From the NCBI GenBank assembly GCA_046304235.1, contig JBKCEW010000004.1, positions 1 through 64,000 on the forward strand: a stretch of DNA of 64,000 nucleotides. The letters are read 5' to 3'. The number at the start of each line of letters is the position of its first letter. Positions within the stretch are counted from its first letter, which is position 1. The DNA is from CANHVK01 sp046304235. Lineage in GTDB: Bacteria; Bacteroidota; Bacteroidia; Flavobacteriales_D; Crocinitomicaceae. The position numbers were made by a program, and so were the translations under genes. This document shows positions 17,516-26,097 of this stretch, piece by piece. The notes beneath the pieces are model-generated. The model did not search any database, had not been told where the DNA came from, and worked only from the letters and a program-made list of their open reading frames with translations.

Positions 17516-18841
17516 TTACCCCTTCACCAACTCTTCTATCTTCTCCTCCAAATCCTTTCGTTTCGCTACAAACTCTTTTAAGTCCATCGATTGTAGTTTT
17601 TGTTTGGTTTTTAAGGCGATGAAATGGCGTTTGTAATAGTATGCTGCTACTCCGAAAAGGGGAATGGTGAAAAAGTACACCAAAGCAATCCATCCATTAT
17701 GAAATAGGTAATCGTTTAAAAATTTGACTATTGGCCAATTGAATAATGCCATAAATAACATTCCGAGCATCATTTTTACGGAAGACCAAAAAACACTTCG
17801 TTTAAACATTTTTTCTGTCAAACGTTTTACCAAAACATACATTGGGCCTAAATGGAGTGTAGCAAGAACAAAAATCGGTGCTGTTAATATTAAATAAATC
17901 CAATGATTTGTGTTTGAAAGCGAACCGTTTTTTTGTAATTCATACACGTATTTTTCTTTTAATCCCAAACGTTTTTGCAAACGGAAATAAGTATCCGCTT
18001 GATTTTTAAGGGCCACTAATGCTGGGTTTTCTAAATCTTGTTCGTTAATCCAGTGTGCTAAATTTTGGGAATTTTTGTACCGTTTTCGTAAAGAAATCGA
18101 TAAGTCAACATCCTCTGGATTTAATCCGTTTCTTCGAATGCGTGTTATTTGTTCGTGGAAAGGAGCCCATTCTTTATTATCTACATGCGTAATCAATGGT
18201 TTCATCATTGACTCGATTCTTCGTGTTACCTCAGTAATGGCTCTATTTGGATTTTCACGATACATTGATTCATAGTCGTTCAAACAAAATCGTTCTGAGT
18301 TGTTGATCACTAAATCAGAACCTAAGTATTTAGGGTCACCGTAGTTGATACCAATGCACGAAACATAGACTTTTTTCTTCCACTTCATACTCTCTAAGGC
18401 GCTAAACCCAATACGAGCTGCTCCTTTTTTGATTGGTTTCAAACGACGTATAAAAATATCATCTGTAAATCCTTCTCCGAAAATTAATAAGTTGCGACCA
18501 AAACTCAATACGTTTGACGTTGTCTTGAAAACTGCTGCATTTTTCCCAACAGCTCCTTCACCATCTAACTGTCTGTAAATCGGTAACATTTGCGCCATCC
18601 ATAAAATGGGTTTCATCACAGGGGTAAAAATATCCGAACGTGTCATAAAAAACACAATCGGTCTTTGTAAGGTTCCAATCACTATAGGATCCATAAACGA
18701 AGACGGGTGATTACTTACATAAATCGTACGACCAAAACGATTTTTCGGTGCATTGATTTTCAAAATTCTAGGAAAATAAATTCGAAGTGAATAATTTGCG
18801 AAAATCTTAACGATCAAATATAAAAATCTCATAAAAATCAA
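17516..18841 (-). CDS. 1-acyl-glycerol-3-phosphate acyltransferase-like protein (PlsC domain)
   Basis: A 441-residue protein. The acyltransferase signature HX4D appears as NHPSSFMD near residue 40, followed by a GEG-type substrate motif (IFGEGFTDD). The C-terminal 130 residues add two or three membrane segments and a basic coiled tail that ends in KRKDLEEKIEELVKG. It probably transfers acyl chains to a glycerolipid or lysophospholipid. It lies 12 bases downstream of the PLP-enzyme gene on the same strand. Confidence 0.85.
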   Translation of the reverse strand: MIFMRFLYLIVKIFANYSLRIYFPRILKINAPKNRFGRTIYVSNHPSSFMDPIVIGTLQRPIVFFMTRSDIFTPVMKPILWMAQMLPIYRQLDGEGAVGKNAAVFKTTSNVLSFGRNLLIFGEGFTDDIFIRRLKPIKKGAARIGFSALESMKWKKKVYVSCIGINYGDPKYLGSDLVINNSERFCLNDYESMYRENPNRAITEVTRRIESMMKPLITHVDNKEWAPFHEQITRIRRNGLNPEDVDLSISLRKRYKNSQNLAHWINEQDLENPALVALKNQADTYFRLQKRLGLKEKYVYELQKNGSLSNTNHWIYLILTAPIFVLATLHLGPMYVLVKRLTEKMFKRSVFWSSVKMMLGMLFMALFNWPIVKFLNDYLFHNGWIALVYFFTIPLFGVAAYYYKRHFIALKTKQKLQSMDLKEFVAKRKDLEEKIEELVKG

Positions 18842-18853
18842 AAATTCAATTTT

Positions 18854-20791
18854 TTAAACCATACCCTGAACAAAATTTAAAAATACTTTCTTATGCAATT
18901 CCAAATCCAAGGAAGGTGAAAGTGCAACACGAGCAATATAATCTTTGTCGCCTTCTTTTGTTGTTCCTTGGGTAGACGTAGCAGGAATAGTCCAATAACA
19001 CCCTTTTAATTGTCCATAACTCACACAATATTTGCTTTCTGTTGGGATTTCAGTAATCATCTTATTGATTAACTTCAAATTCAAGGCTTTTTTGTACTCT
19101 TCTTTTTCTTCGGGGGTATTTCCTTTTGTCGGTAAATCCAAGGAAAAAACAGAAGGTGTGAATCCTTGTTGTGCTAACTCTTCAGAAACAAAATTGATTT
19201 TCGCTTCAGGCAATGTTTCACTAATAAAGTTCACAAAATCACGTGTGTTTTTATACGCATCTTGAATACGTTGATTCATCGAAGGCAATTGTTTTGATAA
19301 GATTTCCATTTGTAGAGGCGTCGCTTCATTATCGCATAATTGCAAATGAAGTTCTATTTTCTCCATCAACGCTTTTGCTTTCTCATTGGACACACAATAC
19401 CCAGCGGTACATTTTCCTCCACTTGGGAATTTAGAACCACTTACATAAGCAATGGTTCGAACGGTTGAAAGGATATTATTTTCACCTAAAAAGTGAACAT
19501 TAGGACAAAATGTTTGGTCTAAAATAAATACGGGATCAATCGCCAATGCACCTGTTGATGTTTTTCGTTCTTTGCTTAATACATCTCTTAATTGGATTAA
19601 ATCCGGAACTTCAACACGCGGATTTGTTGGAATCTCCGCAATAATGTATGGAATGGCATCTTCTTGTGCGATCTTTTCTAATAACTCATCGATGCAAGCC
19701 ACCATATTATTTCCACCATCTACGGGTAAATCTAACACCTCCACATTATCCAAACAAGCCGCAATTCTTCTTGCTTGGTCATTCGTGCCTCCATAACAAT
19801 TCGGAGGAACCACAATTTTGATTGATTTTCCAGGATGATTTTCAATTGCATCATGAATCAATCCCATCACAATCGCATATTGTATCGAAAGTCCACTGGA
19901 AGCAACCAATGCTTTTATATTCGTATTGGTAATTTCTTTAATTGAATTTAAAACAATCGATTTGTGTTGATCGTAATTGCTTTCTTTTGCTTGATTTAAA
20001 TTTGTATTCGTTAATAGTTGAAGTACTTTCAAAGTATTTGCCGGAGTCATGGCAATCGTCTCTCTTCTTCGTACGTGTTGAATTTCAGAAACGTAATTAT
20101 TATTTTTAACTCCGTTTACAAGTAATATACTTCCTAATTGATCATCGATATGAATATAAAAATCAACTGTAGTAACTAAATCGAAATGACACATCGATGT
20201 TGGATGATTAATGAAAATGGTACTTCCTTCAATCGGAGTAACCTCATCTAAATCATTCACTTTTACCAAATCAAAATGATAACCATATACTTTTTTGATT
20301 ATTTCAGCATCAAAATGAGCCGGTAATTCTCCAATATAGGCAATCTGTGTGTGTTTTTTCTCTAGTAAGTTTTTTCGTAAAACAGCTAAAATCGGCGTTG
20401 TTTTAGAAGAAAAACTGATCACATTTTCAGTTTTAATATTATGTAATTTAGCGATCGCCCATTCCAAAACACACGATAAAGGATGACCTAAACGGATATA
20501 ATCATAGGCTGTGCGTAATTCCTTAAGCGCATCCGTTGTTGCATTATTAGCACTAAATAAACGTTCAAATTGGTCTAAAAATTCAGTTTTCGCTAACTTT
20601 TCATCATAAATATCTAAACGATGGGTAGTAAGATTTAGCCAATCAGATGGCATATTTTCCAATACATTTTTAACGTAGCTAAGCATTTTAGTCTGTTCCA
20701 TAAGCGTAACCAAATTGATTAATTTATCTGCTGACAAAGTTACACAAAGTTCTAGGATTGGATTTTCAATCGATGATTTTGTTTTGTTCAT
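18854..20791 (-). CDS. Large Cys/Met-metabolism-type PLP-dependent enzyme
   Basis: A 645-residue protein. The C-terminal half matches the cystathionine gamma-synthase fold: PPNCYGGTNDQARRI, EIPTNPRVEVPDL, AIDPVFILDQTF (the Asp that binds the PLP ring) and the Schiff-base lysine in SGSKFPSGG (Lys454). The usual length is about 390 residues; here there are about 290 additional N-terminal residues. These contain their own family-like segments (GHPLSCVLEWAIAKL and ISFSSKTTP, residues 101-133), as if the front of the fold were duplicated or split by an insertion. The substrate is unknown. It is followed closely by the acyltransferase gene. Confidence 0.75.
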   Translation of the reverse strand: MNKTKSSIENPILELCVTLSADKLINLVTLMEQTKMLSYVKNVLENMPSDWLNLTTHRLDIYDEKLAKTEFLDQFERLFSANNATTDALKELRTAYDYIRLGHPLSCVLEWAIAKLHNIKTENVISFSSKTTPILAVLRKNLLEKKHTQIAYIGELPAHFDAEIIKKVYGYHFDLVKVNDLDEVTPIEGSTIFINHPTSMCHFDLVTTVDFYIHIDDQLGSILLVNGVKNNNYVSEIQHVRRRETIAMTPANTLKVLQLLTNTNLNQAKESNYDQHKSIVLNSIKEITNTNIKALVASSGLSIQYAIVMGLIHDAIENHPGKSIKIVVPPNCYGGTNDQARRIAACLDNVEVLDLPVDGGNNMVACIDELLEKIAQEDAIPYIIAEIPTNPRVEVPDLIQLRDVLSKERKTSTGALAIDPVFILDQTFCPNVHFLGENNILSTVRTIAYVSGSKFPSGGKCTAGYCVSNEKAKALMEKIELHLQLCDNEATPLQMEILSKQLPSMNQRIQDAYKNTRDFVNFISETLPEAKINFVSEELAQQGFTPSVFSLDLPTKGNTPEEKEEYKKALNLKLINKMITEIPTESKYCVSYGQLKGCYWTIPATSTQGTTKEGDKDYIARVALSPSLDLELHKKVFLNFVQGMV

Positions 20792-20819
20792 TTATCACAA
20801 TAGTGTTTTTGTATTCTAT

Positions 20820-20827
20820 TACTTTTG
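20820..20827 (+). promoter_or_regulatory. -7 box (TACTTTTG) of the LLM-class oxidoreductase gene
   Basis: An exact TAnnTTTG match 17 bases before the ATG at 20844, in the short divergent gap with the PLP-enzyme gene. Confidence 0.5.
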
Positions 20828-20843
20828 CATGTAGATAGTTCTA

Positions 20844-21836
20844 ATGATGCTTAAAAAAGAAGTTGTTTATTCCATTCTTGACCTTGCAGTTGTTTCGCAA
20901 GGGAAATCGTTTCGTCAAACCTTTGATGATTCAGTAACGATTGCAAAACTTGCTGAACGTACTGGTTACAAAAGATATTGGTTAGCCGAACACCATAACA
21001 TGGATGCTATTGGAAGTAGTGCTACTTCTATTTTAATCGGGAAAATTGCGGAGGAAACACAACACATGCGCGTAGGTTCGGGTGGAATTATGTTACCTAA
21101 TCATTCTCCACTTATCATTGCCGAACAATTTGGCACCTTAGGCACACTTTATCCTAATCGCATAGATTTAGGGTTAGGAAGAGCACCTGGAACAGATCAA
21201 GCCACTGCAAGCGCTATTCGCTCGGATTTTTACGAAGCAGCGATGCAGTTTCCTGCTGAAGTTCAAAAAATTCAAGATTATTTTTCAGTGGACAATAAAC
21301 ACGAATCCGTTCGTGCAAACGTGGCTGAAGGAGTGGATGTACCACTTTACATTCTAGGATCAAGTACAACAAGCGCCTATTTAGCCGCTGAAAAAGGATT
21401 GCCTTACGCTTTTGCAAGTCATTTTTCGAGTGCACAACTAATAGATGCACTAAAGATTTACAAAACACATTTTCAACCTTCAGCTACCTTAACTCAACCG
21501 TACACCATAGCAGGAATTTCAGTCATCATCGCTGATACGGACGAAGAAGCGGAATTTCTTTCAAGTTCTTATTATTCTCGAGTAATAATCGGAATTTTAA
21601 CCGGAGATAGAAATCCATTAGAGCCCCCTTTTGAAATAACAGATGAATTTCGAAACATCATCCAACATCCTTCATTCCAACAAATGTCGAAATACGCCTT
21701 TATCGGCAGCAAAGAAACAGTAAAAAAGAAAGTGAAAGCCTTTATCAATCAAACAGATGTCGATAAATTAATTTCTGCTACGCATGTATTTGACGTAAAA
21801 GACCGAGTAAATCAGTGGAGCTTTTTGCGGAAGTGA
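20844..21836 (+). CDS. LLM-class (luciferase-like) flavin-dependent monooxygenase
   Basis: A 330-residue TIM-barrel flavoenzyme of the bacterial luciferase superfamily. Typical segments are YWLAEHHNMDAIGSSATSI, GSGGIMLPNHSPLIIAEQFG and DLGLGRAPGTD, as in the single-component YhbW/MsnO8 group. The substrate is unknown. There are two adjacent ATG codons (20844, 20847). Its 3' end borders the accessory island. Confidence 0.88.
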   Translation: MMLKKEVVYSILDLAVVSQGKSFRQTFDDSVTIAKLAERTGYKRYWLAEHHNMDAIGSSATSILIGKIAEETQHMRVGSGGIMLPNHSPLIIAEQFGTLGTLYPNRIDLGLGRAPGTDQATASAIRSDFYEAAMQFPAEVQKIQDYFSVDNKHESVRANVAEGVDVPLYILGSSTTSAYLAAEKGLPYAFASHFSSAQLIDALKIYKTHFQPSATLTQPYTIAGISVIIADTDEEAEFLSSSYYSRVIIGILTGDRNPLEPPFEITDEFRNIIQHPSFQQMSKYAFIGSKETVKKKVKAFINQTDVDKLISATHVFDVKDRVNQWSFLRK

Positions 21837-21859
21837 TGCGGGAGGCGAATGGTGGGGAG

Positions 21860-22044
21860 ATGTAAATTACTTTTCAATCCATTATAAGAACATAAAACAT
21901 CTATTGTTACAAACTAATTTTTTGATTTGCCAAGGGATTGGCGAATGTCGCTGATTAATTTGCGAGCGGATCTCTCTTTTTACCCGTGATTTTTTGTACA
22001 TCTTTTGGGTAAATAACTATGCGATTTGGTACTAATTGTGTCAT
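21860..22044 (-). pseudogene. Decayed small DNA-binding-like gene (frameshift plus internal stop)
   Basis: On the minus strand an ATG at 22044 opens MTQLVPNRIVIYPKDVQKIT, then the frame runs into a stop. Shifting by one base continues as KERSARKLISDIRQSLGKSKN, then a TAG, then FVTIDVLCSYNGLK. From memory, the joined product resembles a small (about 65-70 aa) Bacteroidota family of the pattern DVxxITGK...ARKL...I...LGK...VTIDEFCxYxGL, a probable helix-turn-helix protein. This copy has a frameshift and a nonsense codon. The rest of the 21837-22190 gap holds no other gene that I can support. Confidence 0.65.
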
Positions 22045-22190
22045 AAACGGCAATAATGGAAACTGAATTTTAATACTTAAATACACATCATAAATTTGAT
22101 TAAAAGTATTGAATATAAATGTTTTAATGTGTTCATGGTTGGTTTGAGTGAGTTTGCTTTGTTCTGCTCAAAAGTCGTATTTTCCTTTTC

Positions 22191-22790
22191 TTAATCTTCA
22201 ATTTCAAGTGTGATTAAATCAAAAAACATAAGTCTTGTTTTTAATTCATCAGTTGAAGTCAGACCCATGTGTTCTTTTTCTTGTTGTTCAGTTGAAAATA
22301 AAAAAACGAAATTATTTTTTAAATAATAATTTATTGCATTTTCTGTGTTATAAGAGTCTACAACTATAAATCTACATCCTGTTTTATTATCCTTATCAAT
22401 AAACCAAGATTTTATGAAGTCCATTAATTCAGTACCAATACCTTGACGTCCAAATTTTTTATTGACTCCTAATCTACCTATCAAAACAGCTGGGTAACTT
22501 TTGAACTGTTTTGGTCTTGGAATAGCTTTAATTACAACTCTTTTCCTACTGTTTGGTAGCGTATTTACTTTAATACTGTCATTTGAAATTGTAAAAGCAC
22601 AAACGATTTTTGTTTCATCTTCATCTAAGGTAAAACAATAAGATTTCCCTAATAATTCTTTAGAATAATTTATACAATCATTTAGAAAAAAGTCATTTAA
22701 ATCATCATTTTGACATTCAAAATTATCTGAAGATTTTATTAATTTTTCAGTAAAAGATCGAAATGAACATTTTGTCTCAAGAAAATCCAC
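22191..22790 (-). CDS. GNAT-family N-acetyltransferase, probable toxin
   Basis: A 199-residue GNAT protein with a GTG start. The acetyl-CoA-binding loop is in RLGVNKKFGRQGIGTELM, followed by FIVVDSYNTENAINYYLKNNF, the layout of TacT/AtaT-type aminoacyl-tRNA acetylating toxins. The N-terminal FECQNDDLNDFFLNDC also fits that group (F.C....LN.FL). A 52-residue gene ends 6 bases upstream in the same orientation and takes the place of an antitoxin. The toxin role is inference from family and gene order. Confidence 0.8.
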   Translation of the reverse strand: MDFLETKCSFRSFTEKLIKSSDNFECQNDDLNDFFLNDCINYSKELLGKSYCFTLDEDETKIVCAFTISNDSIKVNTLPNSRKRVVIKAIPRPKQFKSYPAVLIGRLGVNKKFGRQGIGTELMDFIKSWFIDKDNKTGCRFIVVDSYNTENAINYYLKNNFVFLFSTEQQEKEHMGLTSTDELKTRLMFFDLITLEIED

Positions 22791-22796
22791 TAAGTG

Positions 22797-22955
22797 TTAT
22801 TTCAATTTAGCTTTATCTAAAATATTTTTCGCTGATTTTACTTGAGAAGAAAAATTAACAACAGTCGTTTTTTTGGATGCATTATCTGCTTGTTTGACAA
22901 ATGCTTTTGCACTTGCATTATTTAAAACAGGAATATTTTTTATTGCGATTGCCAT
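22797..22955 (-). CDS. 52-aa small protein, candidate antitoxin of the GNAT gene
   Basis: This short frame starts at an ATG (22955), runs 52 residues and stops 6 bases before the GNAT gene. The protein is basic, rich in Ala, Lys and Asn, and mostly helical (NNASAKAFVKQADNASKK and SQVKSAKNILDKAKLK). It is shorter than the RHH (DUF1778) antitoxins that usually accompany TacT toxins, and I cannot assign it to a family. A -7 box (TAACTTTG) stands 24 bases upstream of the ATG, so it heads the two-gene operon. Confidence 0.65.
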   Translation of the reverse strand: MAIAIKNIPVLNNASAKAFVKQADNASKKTTVVNFSSQVKSAKNILDKAKLK

Positions 22956-22978
22956 AACTTGTTGTCTTTTAGCGGGTA

Positions 22979-22986
22979 CAAAGTTA
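22979..22986 (-). promoter_or_regulatory. -7 box (TAACTTTG) of the small-protein/GNAT operon
   Basis: An exact TAnnTTTG match on the minus strand, 23 bases before the ATG at 22955. Confidence 0.5.
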
Positions 22987-23100
22987 TACTTTTTATCAAA
23001 AAAAAACGAATTATCTATGTAAAAGTTACTTTTTATATTACAATTTAGTGAAATAATAGTTATAAAACAAAAAAGATTTAATAACCAAGTAACTATTCTT

Positions 23101-23283
23101 TCAAAGGGTATAAATTATCTGCTTGAAGTTCTGCTCATTAATTATTGATTTTGCCTTCCCAAAAAGTTGAGCCATTTGCTCTTGCGTGAGCCAAACAGTT
23201 TCGTTTTCTAATTGCACATCTATTTTGATGTTTCCCTCTTGATTTTGATAGATTAACAGGTTTGATTCGTTTTGAAATTCCAT
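23101..23283 (-). pseudogene. N-terminal fragment of a RhuM-family gene
   Basis: Only 60 residues remain. IYQNQEGNIKIDVQLENETV followed by WLTQEQMAQLFGKAKS is the typical N-terminus of RhuM-family (virulence-associated, KilA-N-like) proteins of about 330 residues. After residue 48 the similarity ends in INEQNFKQIIYTL and a stop. The rest of the gene is missing. An intact but different RhuM gene lies 5.4 kb away at 28636. Confidence 0.75.
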
Positions 23284-23371
23284 GGATGATTAATTTTTTG
23301 ACTATTTATTAATCTAATTTAATTATTTATCAATCGTTGAATATTTTTGAATTTTCAATTTTGATATGATA

Positions 23372-23539
23372 TCAATATTTTTTGAAGAAATTCATAGTGA
23401 TAAAATCATCAACTAAATCCTTTACTGATTCAGGAAGTGCATAGCCTAAGATCACTTTTTCAATTTTAATTTTTGGCAATTTATTGTGTTCTGCTAGATT
23501 TTCTTCGTTTTGATTTATTGATTTCAATGGCAATTTCAT
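23372..23539 (-). CDS. Short ORF after the DUF2075 gene, possibly a remnant
   Basis: A 55-residue frame from an ATG at 23539 (MKLPLKSINQNEENLAEHNK...), ending in DDFITMNFFKKY. The frame stays open upstream as far as the last codons of the DUF2075 gene, with sensible residues (TIESSINKNGKKVFY) but no ATG or GTG start, so it may be the tail of a lost gene or a coupled small protein. I do not recognise a family. Confidence 0.35.
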   Translation of the reverse strand: MKLPLKSINQNEENLAEHNKLPKIKIEKVILGYALPESVKDLVDDFITMNFFKKY

Positions 23540-23594
23540 ATAAAATACTTTTTTACCATTTTTGTTAATGGATGATTCAATTGTGATGAAATTA

Positions 23595-25766
23595 TTAATG
23601 AATGACTTTTACGAAAATCCCTATTACTTTTAAATTTATTGTTTCTTCATCTCTTAGTATGATTGGTTCATATGGTAAAGTAGATTTTGGATTTAATGTA
23701 ATTTCCTGGTGTTGCCATCCGTCTTCTGAAATTGTTTTTTTACTAGAATATTCCTTTATTGTATAACTAGAGCCAAAATCAATATCTGTAAAATCAGTCA
23801 TTTCAACAAGGGTAATCAAACCATTTCTAGAACCACCTGAATATTTTTCAAATAAACAGATTGAATTGTTTGGAATTATTTTATTCATTGATTCCCCTTT
23901 GATTCTACAAGCAAAATAATTCTCCTTATTTGAAATTTTTTCTTCTATAACTAGATTTTGTGTATTAGTTGAAGTTTGTAAATCAGAAAAGTTTCCTGCA
24001 GCAATTTCTAGGTTATAAAAAGGAATTGTAAATTCATTTTCTAAATCTAGAAATTTGAATTTAGTACTTGAATTCGGTTTATTTTTTACTGTTATAAAAT
24101 GTTTAAGGTAATTTCTTAAATTTTCATTACATACATAAATATAAGTTCCTTTAATTCCTCTAAGCAAGATAGTTCGATAAATGTTTAGTATAAAGTTTTT
24201 TAAAATGGATTCGTCCTTAATAGTGTTTTTCCCTGCTTTATCTTTATATCTATCTTTGTAGATGATTAATTTCTGTTTGTCAAAATCATAATCAATTTCA
24301 GGACCTATAATAACGCCTGTGTAATTTAAATCATATCCTTGAGTTGTGTGAATACAACCAACTTCGTTAATTGAGTTTTGAGAATTAACCCAATCAACTG
24401 CTATACTATTCCATCTCAATTTGGTAGATTCTATTTCAATATCAAATGCATCTTTGTCTTTGCTTGATTTCCATTCCCATGCATAACCAGCAACAATTCT
24501 TGATAATCTATGAATTGATTCTTTTTTATGAATTTCCTCTACCATTTCTTGAATGTTCTCAAATAAAAAACATTCGTAATCAATAGATTCAAATTTCTGT
24601 GATTTGTTGTTATTGTCTGAGAATAAGTTATGTATAAATTGAACATATTCATTCCCGCCTTTGCATCTAAATTGGGTCTTTAGTAATTCTATACGCGTTG
24701 AAGGTTGATTCTCTAGGTAAATAAAATTTTCCCTAAGTGTATCTGAAGGTTTGATTGATTGAAATTGATCGTAAAAAATTAATGCTTTTTTTGATTGTAT
24801 CAATAACCAATCAAGTTCCGATGCTTTTGCTTTGTCAAGACCTAATAAATTACAAGTGTCATCAAAAGGTTTGAAATAGGGACCTAAGTTTACTCTTCTT
24901 CGAAGTCTATGTCCTTCATCTACAATGATTAAATCGTATTTTTGTTTCGCTAAGTCAGAAGGACCAATAACCATATTAGAAGATAATCCCTGAATGTTTT
25001 TAAAAACTTTAGAAATTGTTTTTCTAAATGAACCCATTGGAATAACCAAAGCCATTTCTAAATCTCCAAATTTGTTTTTGACTTGCTTTAATAAATTAAA
25101 TAATTCATCATCTTCGGTATCAAAATCTGAATAGTTGAAGTTTTCTAAATCAGTTTTTAATAATTTAAAGAGAAATATTGCCAAAATTGATTTTCCAGTT
25201 CCTGCACCACCTTGGATTAAACTTACTTTAGCATCATCATCTAACAAACAATTTAAAATAAGTTTAAGGCTATTAATTTGTTCTTTAGACAATGACTTGT
25301 AAGGTGAATATTTAAACAAGTCGGAGTTGTTTATGTGGTCAAGAGAATGTCTTGCAATTCCCATCGCTCTTAGTTCATCCCAAATATCACTAAATAATCC
25401 CCAGTAAACTTCTTTTTGTTGGTAGTATTGATGGTTTGCAATTCCAAGATTTCCATTTTGTAAGGTAAATTGGCCATCTGCTGAAATGTATCTAATCAAA
25501 TTTGCTTCTAAGTCTAATGTAGCAGATTTGTTAAAGTAATCACTTAAAATAAGATTTACCGCTGAAAGAGATTTTTTCTTTTCAGTTTTTGAATGGGTTT
25601 TCATTCTGTTTAATACATCTGTTGTTTCGCCAACATATGCATTTTTTGAAGTTTCATCTTTCAGGAAATAGACTAAAGGCCAAGATAAATAATCACGATG
25701 ATTATTGATGATTTTTTTTTCTAATTCATTGTCAAATTTATAATGAGTTATTGTGAAATTTTTCAT
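23595..25766 (-). CDS. GIY-YIG nuclease / DUF2075 helicase / S24 (LexA-like) peptidase fusion
   Basis: A 723-residue protein with three regions. Residues about 28-95 are a GIY-YIG nuclease domain (LVYFLKDE, AYVGET, the conserved Arg in VLNRMKTH and Glu in DLEANL). Residues about 155-575 are a DUF2075 superfamily 1-like helicase: Walker A GGAGTGKS (186-193), Walker B IVDEGHRL (281-288) and the C-terminal CIHTTQGYDLNYTGVIIG. Residues about 615-723 look like a LexA/S24 domain with Ser626 in KGESMNKIIPNNS and Lys671 in YTIKEY, a complete Ser-Lys dyad. It starts 2 bases after the MazG-type gene. A role in stress response or phage defence is inference. Confidence 0.82.
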   Translation of the reverse strand: MKNFTITHYKFDNELEKKIINNHRDYLSWPLVYFLKDETSKNAYVGETTDVLNRMKTHSKTEKKKSLSAVNLILSDYFNKSATLDLEANLIRYISADGQFTLQNGNLGIANHQYYQQKEVYWGLFSDIWDELRAMGIARHSLDHINNSDLFKYSPYKSLSKEQINSLKLILNCLLDDDAKVSLIQGGAGTGKSILAIFLFKLLKTDLENFNYSDFDTEDDELFNLLKQVKNKFGDLEMALVIPMGSFRKTISKVFKNIQGLSSNMVIGPSDLAKQKYDLIIVDEGHRLRRRVNLGPYFKPFDDTCNLLGLDKAKASELDWLLIQSKKALIFYDQFQSIKPSDTLRENFIYLENQPSTRIELLKTQFRCKGGNEYVQFIHNLFSDNNNKSQKFESIDYECFLFENIQEMVEEIHKKESIHRLSRIVAGYAWEWKSSKDKDAFDIEIESTKLRWNSIAVDWVNSQNSINEVGCIHTTQGYDLNYTGVIIGPEIDYDFDKQKLIIYKDRYKDKAGKNTIKDESILKNFILNIYRTILLRGIKGTYIYVCNENLRNYLKHFITVKNKPNSSTKFKFLDLENEFTIPFYNLEIAAGNFSDLQTSTNTQNLVIEEKISNKENYFACRIKGESMNKIIPNNSICLFEKYSGGSRNGLITLVEMTDFTDIDFGSSYTIKEYSSKKTISEDGWQHQEITLNPKSTLPYEPIILRDEETINLKVIGIFVKVIH

Positions 25767-26087
25767 CTATAATTGGTCGTATTTATCTGATTTACCTTTA
25801 GATTTTTCAATCGGATACTTTTCTGCGTTTTTTTTTATTTTTTCAAGTATAATTTCTTCCACATTGAAGTTAAATTTTTCTGCAATTAAAAATGCGTAGT
25901 CGAAAACATCTGCTAACTCCTCTTTTACTTTTTCAATATATGCATCTTAAGAATTTTTCCAAAGAAATAATTCTAATAATTCATTTGCTTCAATACTTAA
26001 TGCTATTGACAAATCTTTTGGATTATGAAATTGTTCCCATTCTCTATCGTTTCTAAATTTTATCAATGCTTCAGTAATTTCTTTCAT
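25767..26087 (-). pseudogene. MazG-type nucleotide pyrophosphohydrolase interrupted by one in-frame TAA
   Basis: From the ATG at 26087 the frame reads MKEITEALIKFRNDREWEQF and then EANELLELFLWKNS, where a TAA (25947-25949) interrupts. The same frame continues without a further stop (DAYIEKVKEELADVFDYAF, then EIILEKIKKNAEKYPIEK) to a TAG at 25767, adjacent to the next ATG. Together this is a complete MazG-like enzyme of about 106 residues with both metal-binding motifs (EANELLE and EELADV). A single base change (GAA to TAA would fit) inactivated it, unless the stop is read through or is a sequencing error. Confidence 0.8.
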
Positions 26088-26097
26088 ATGCAGTGTA

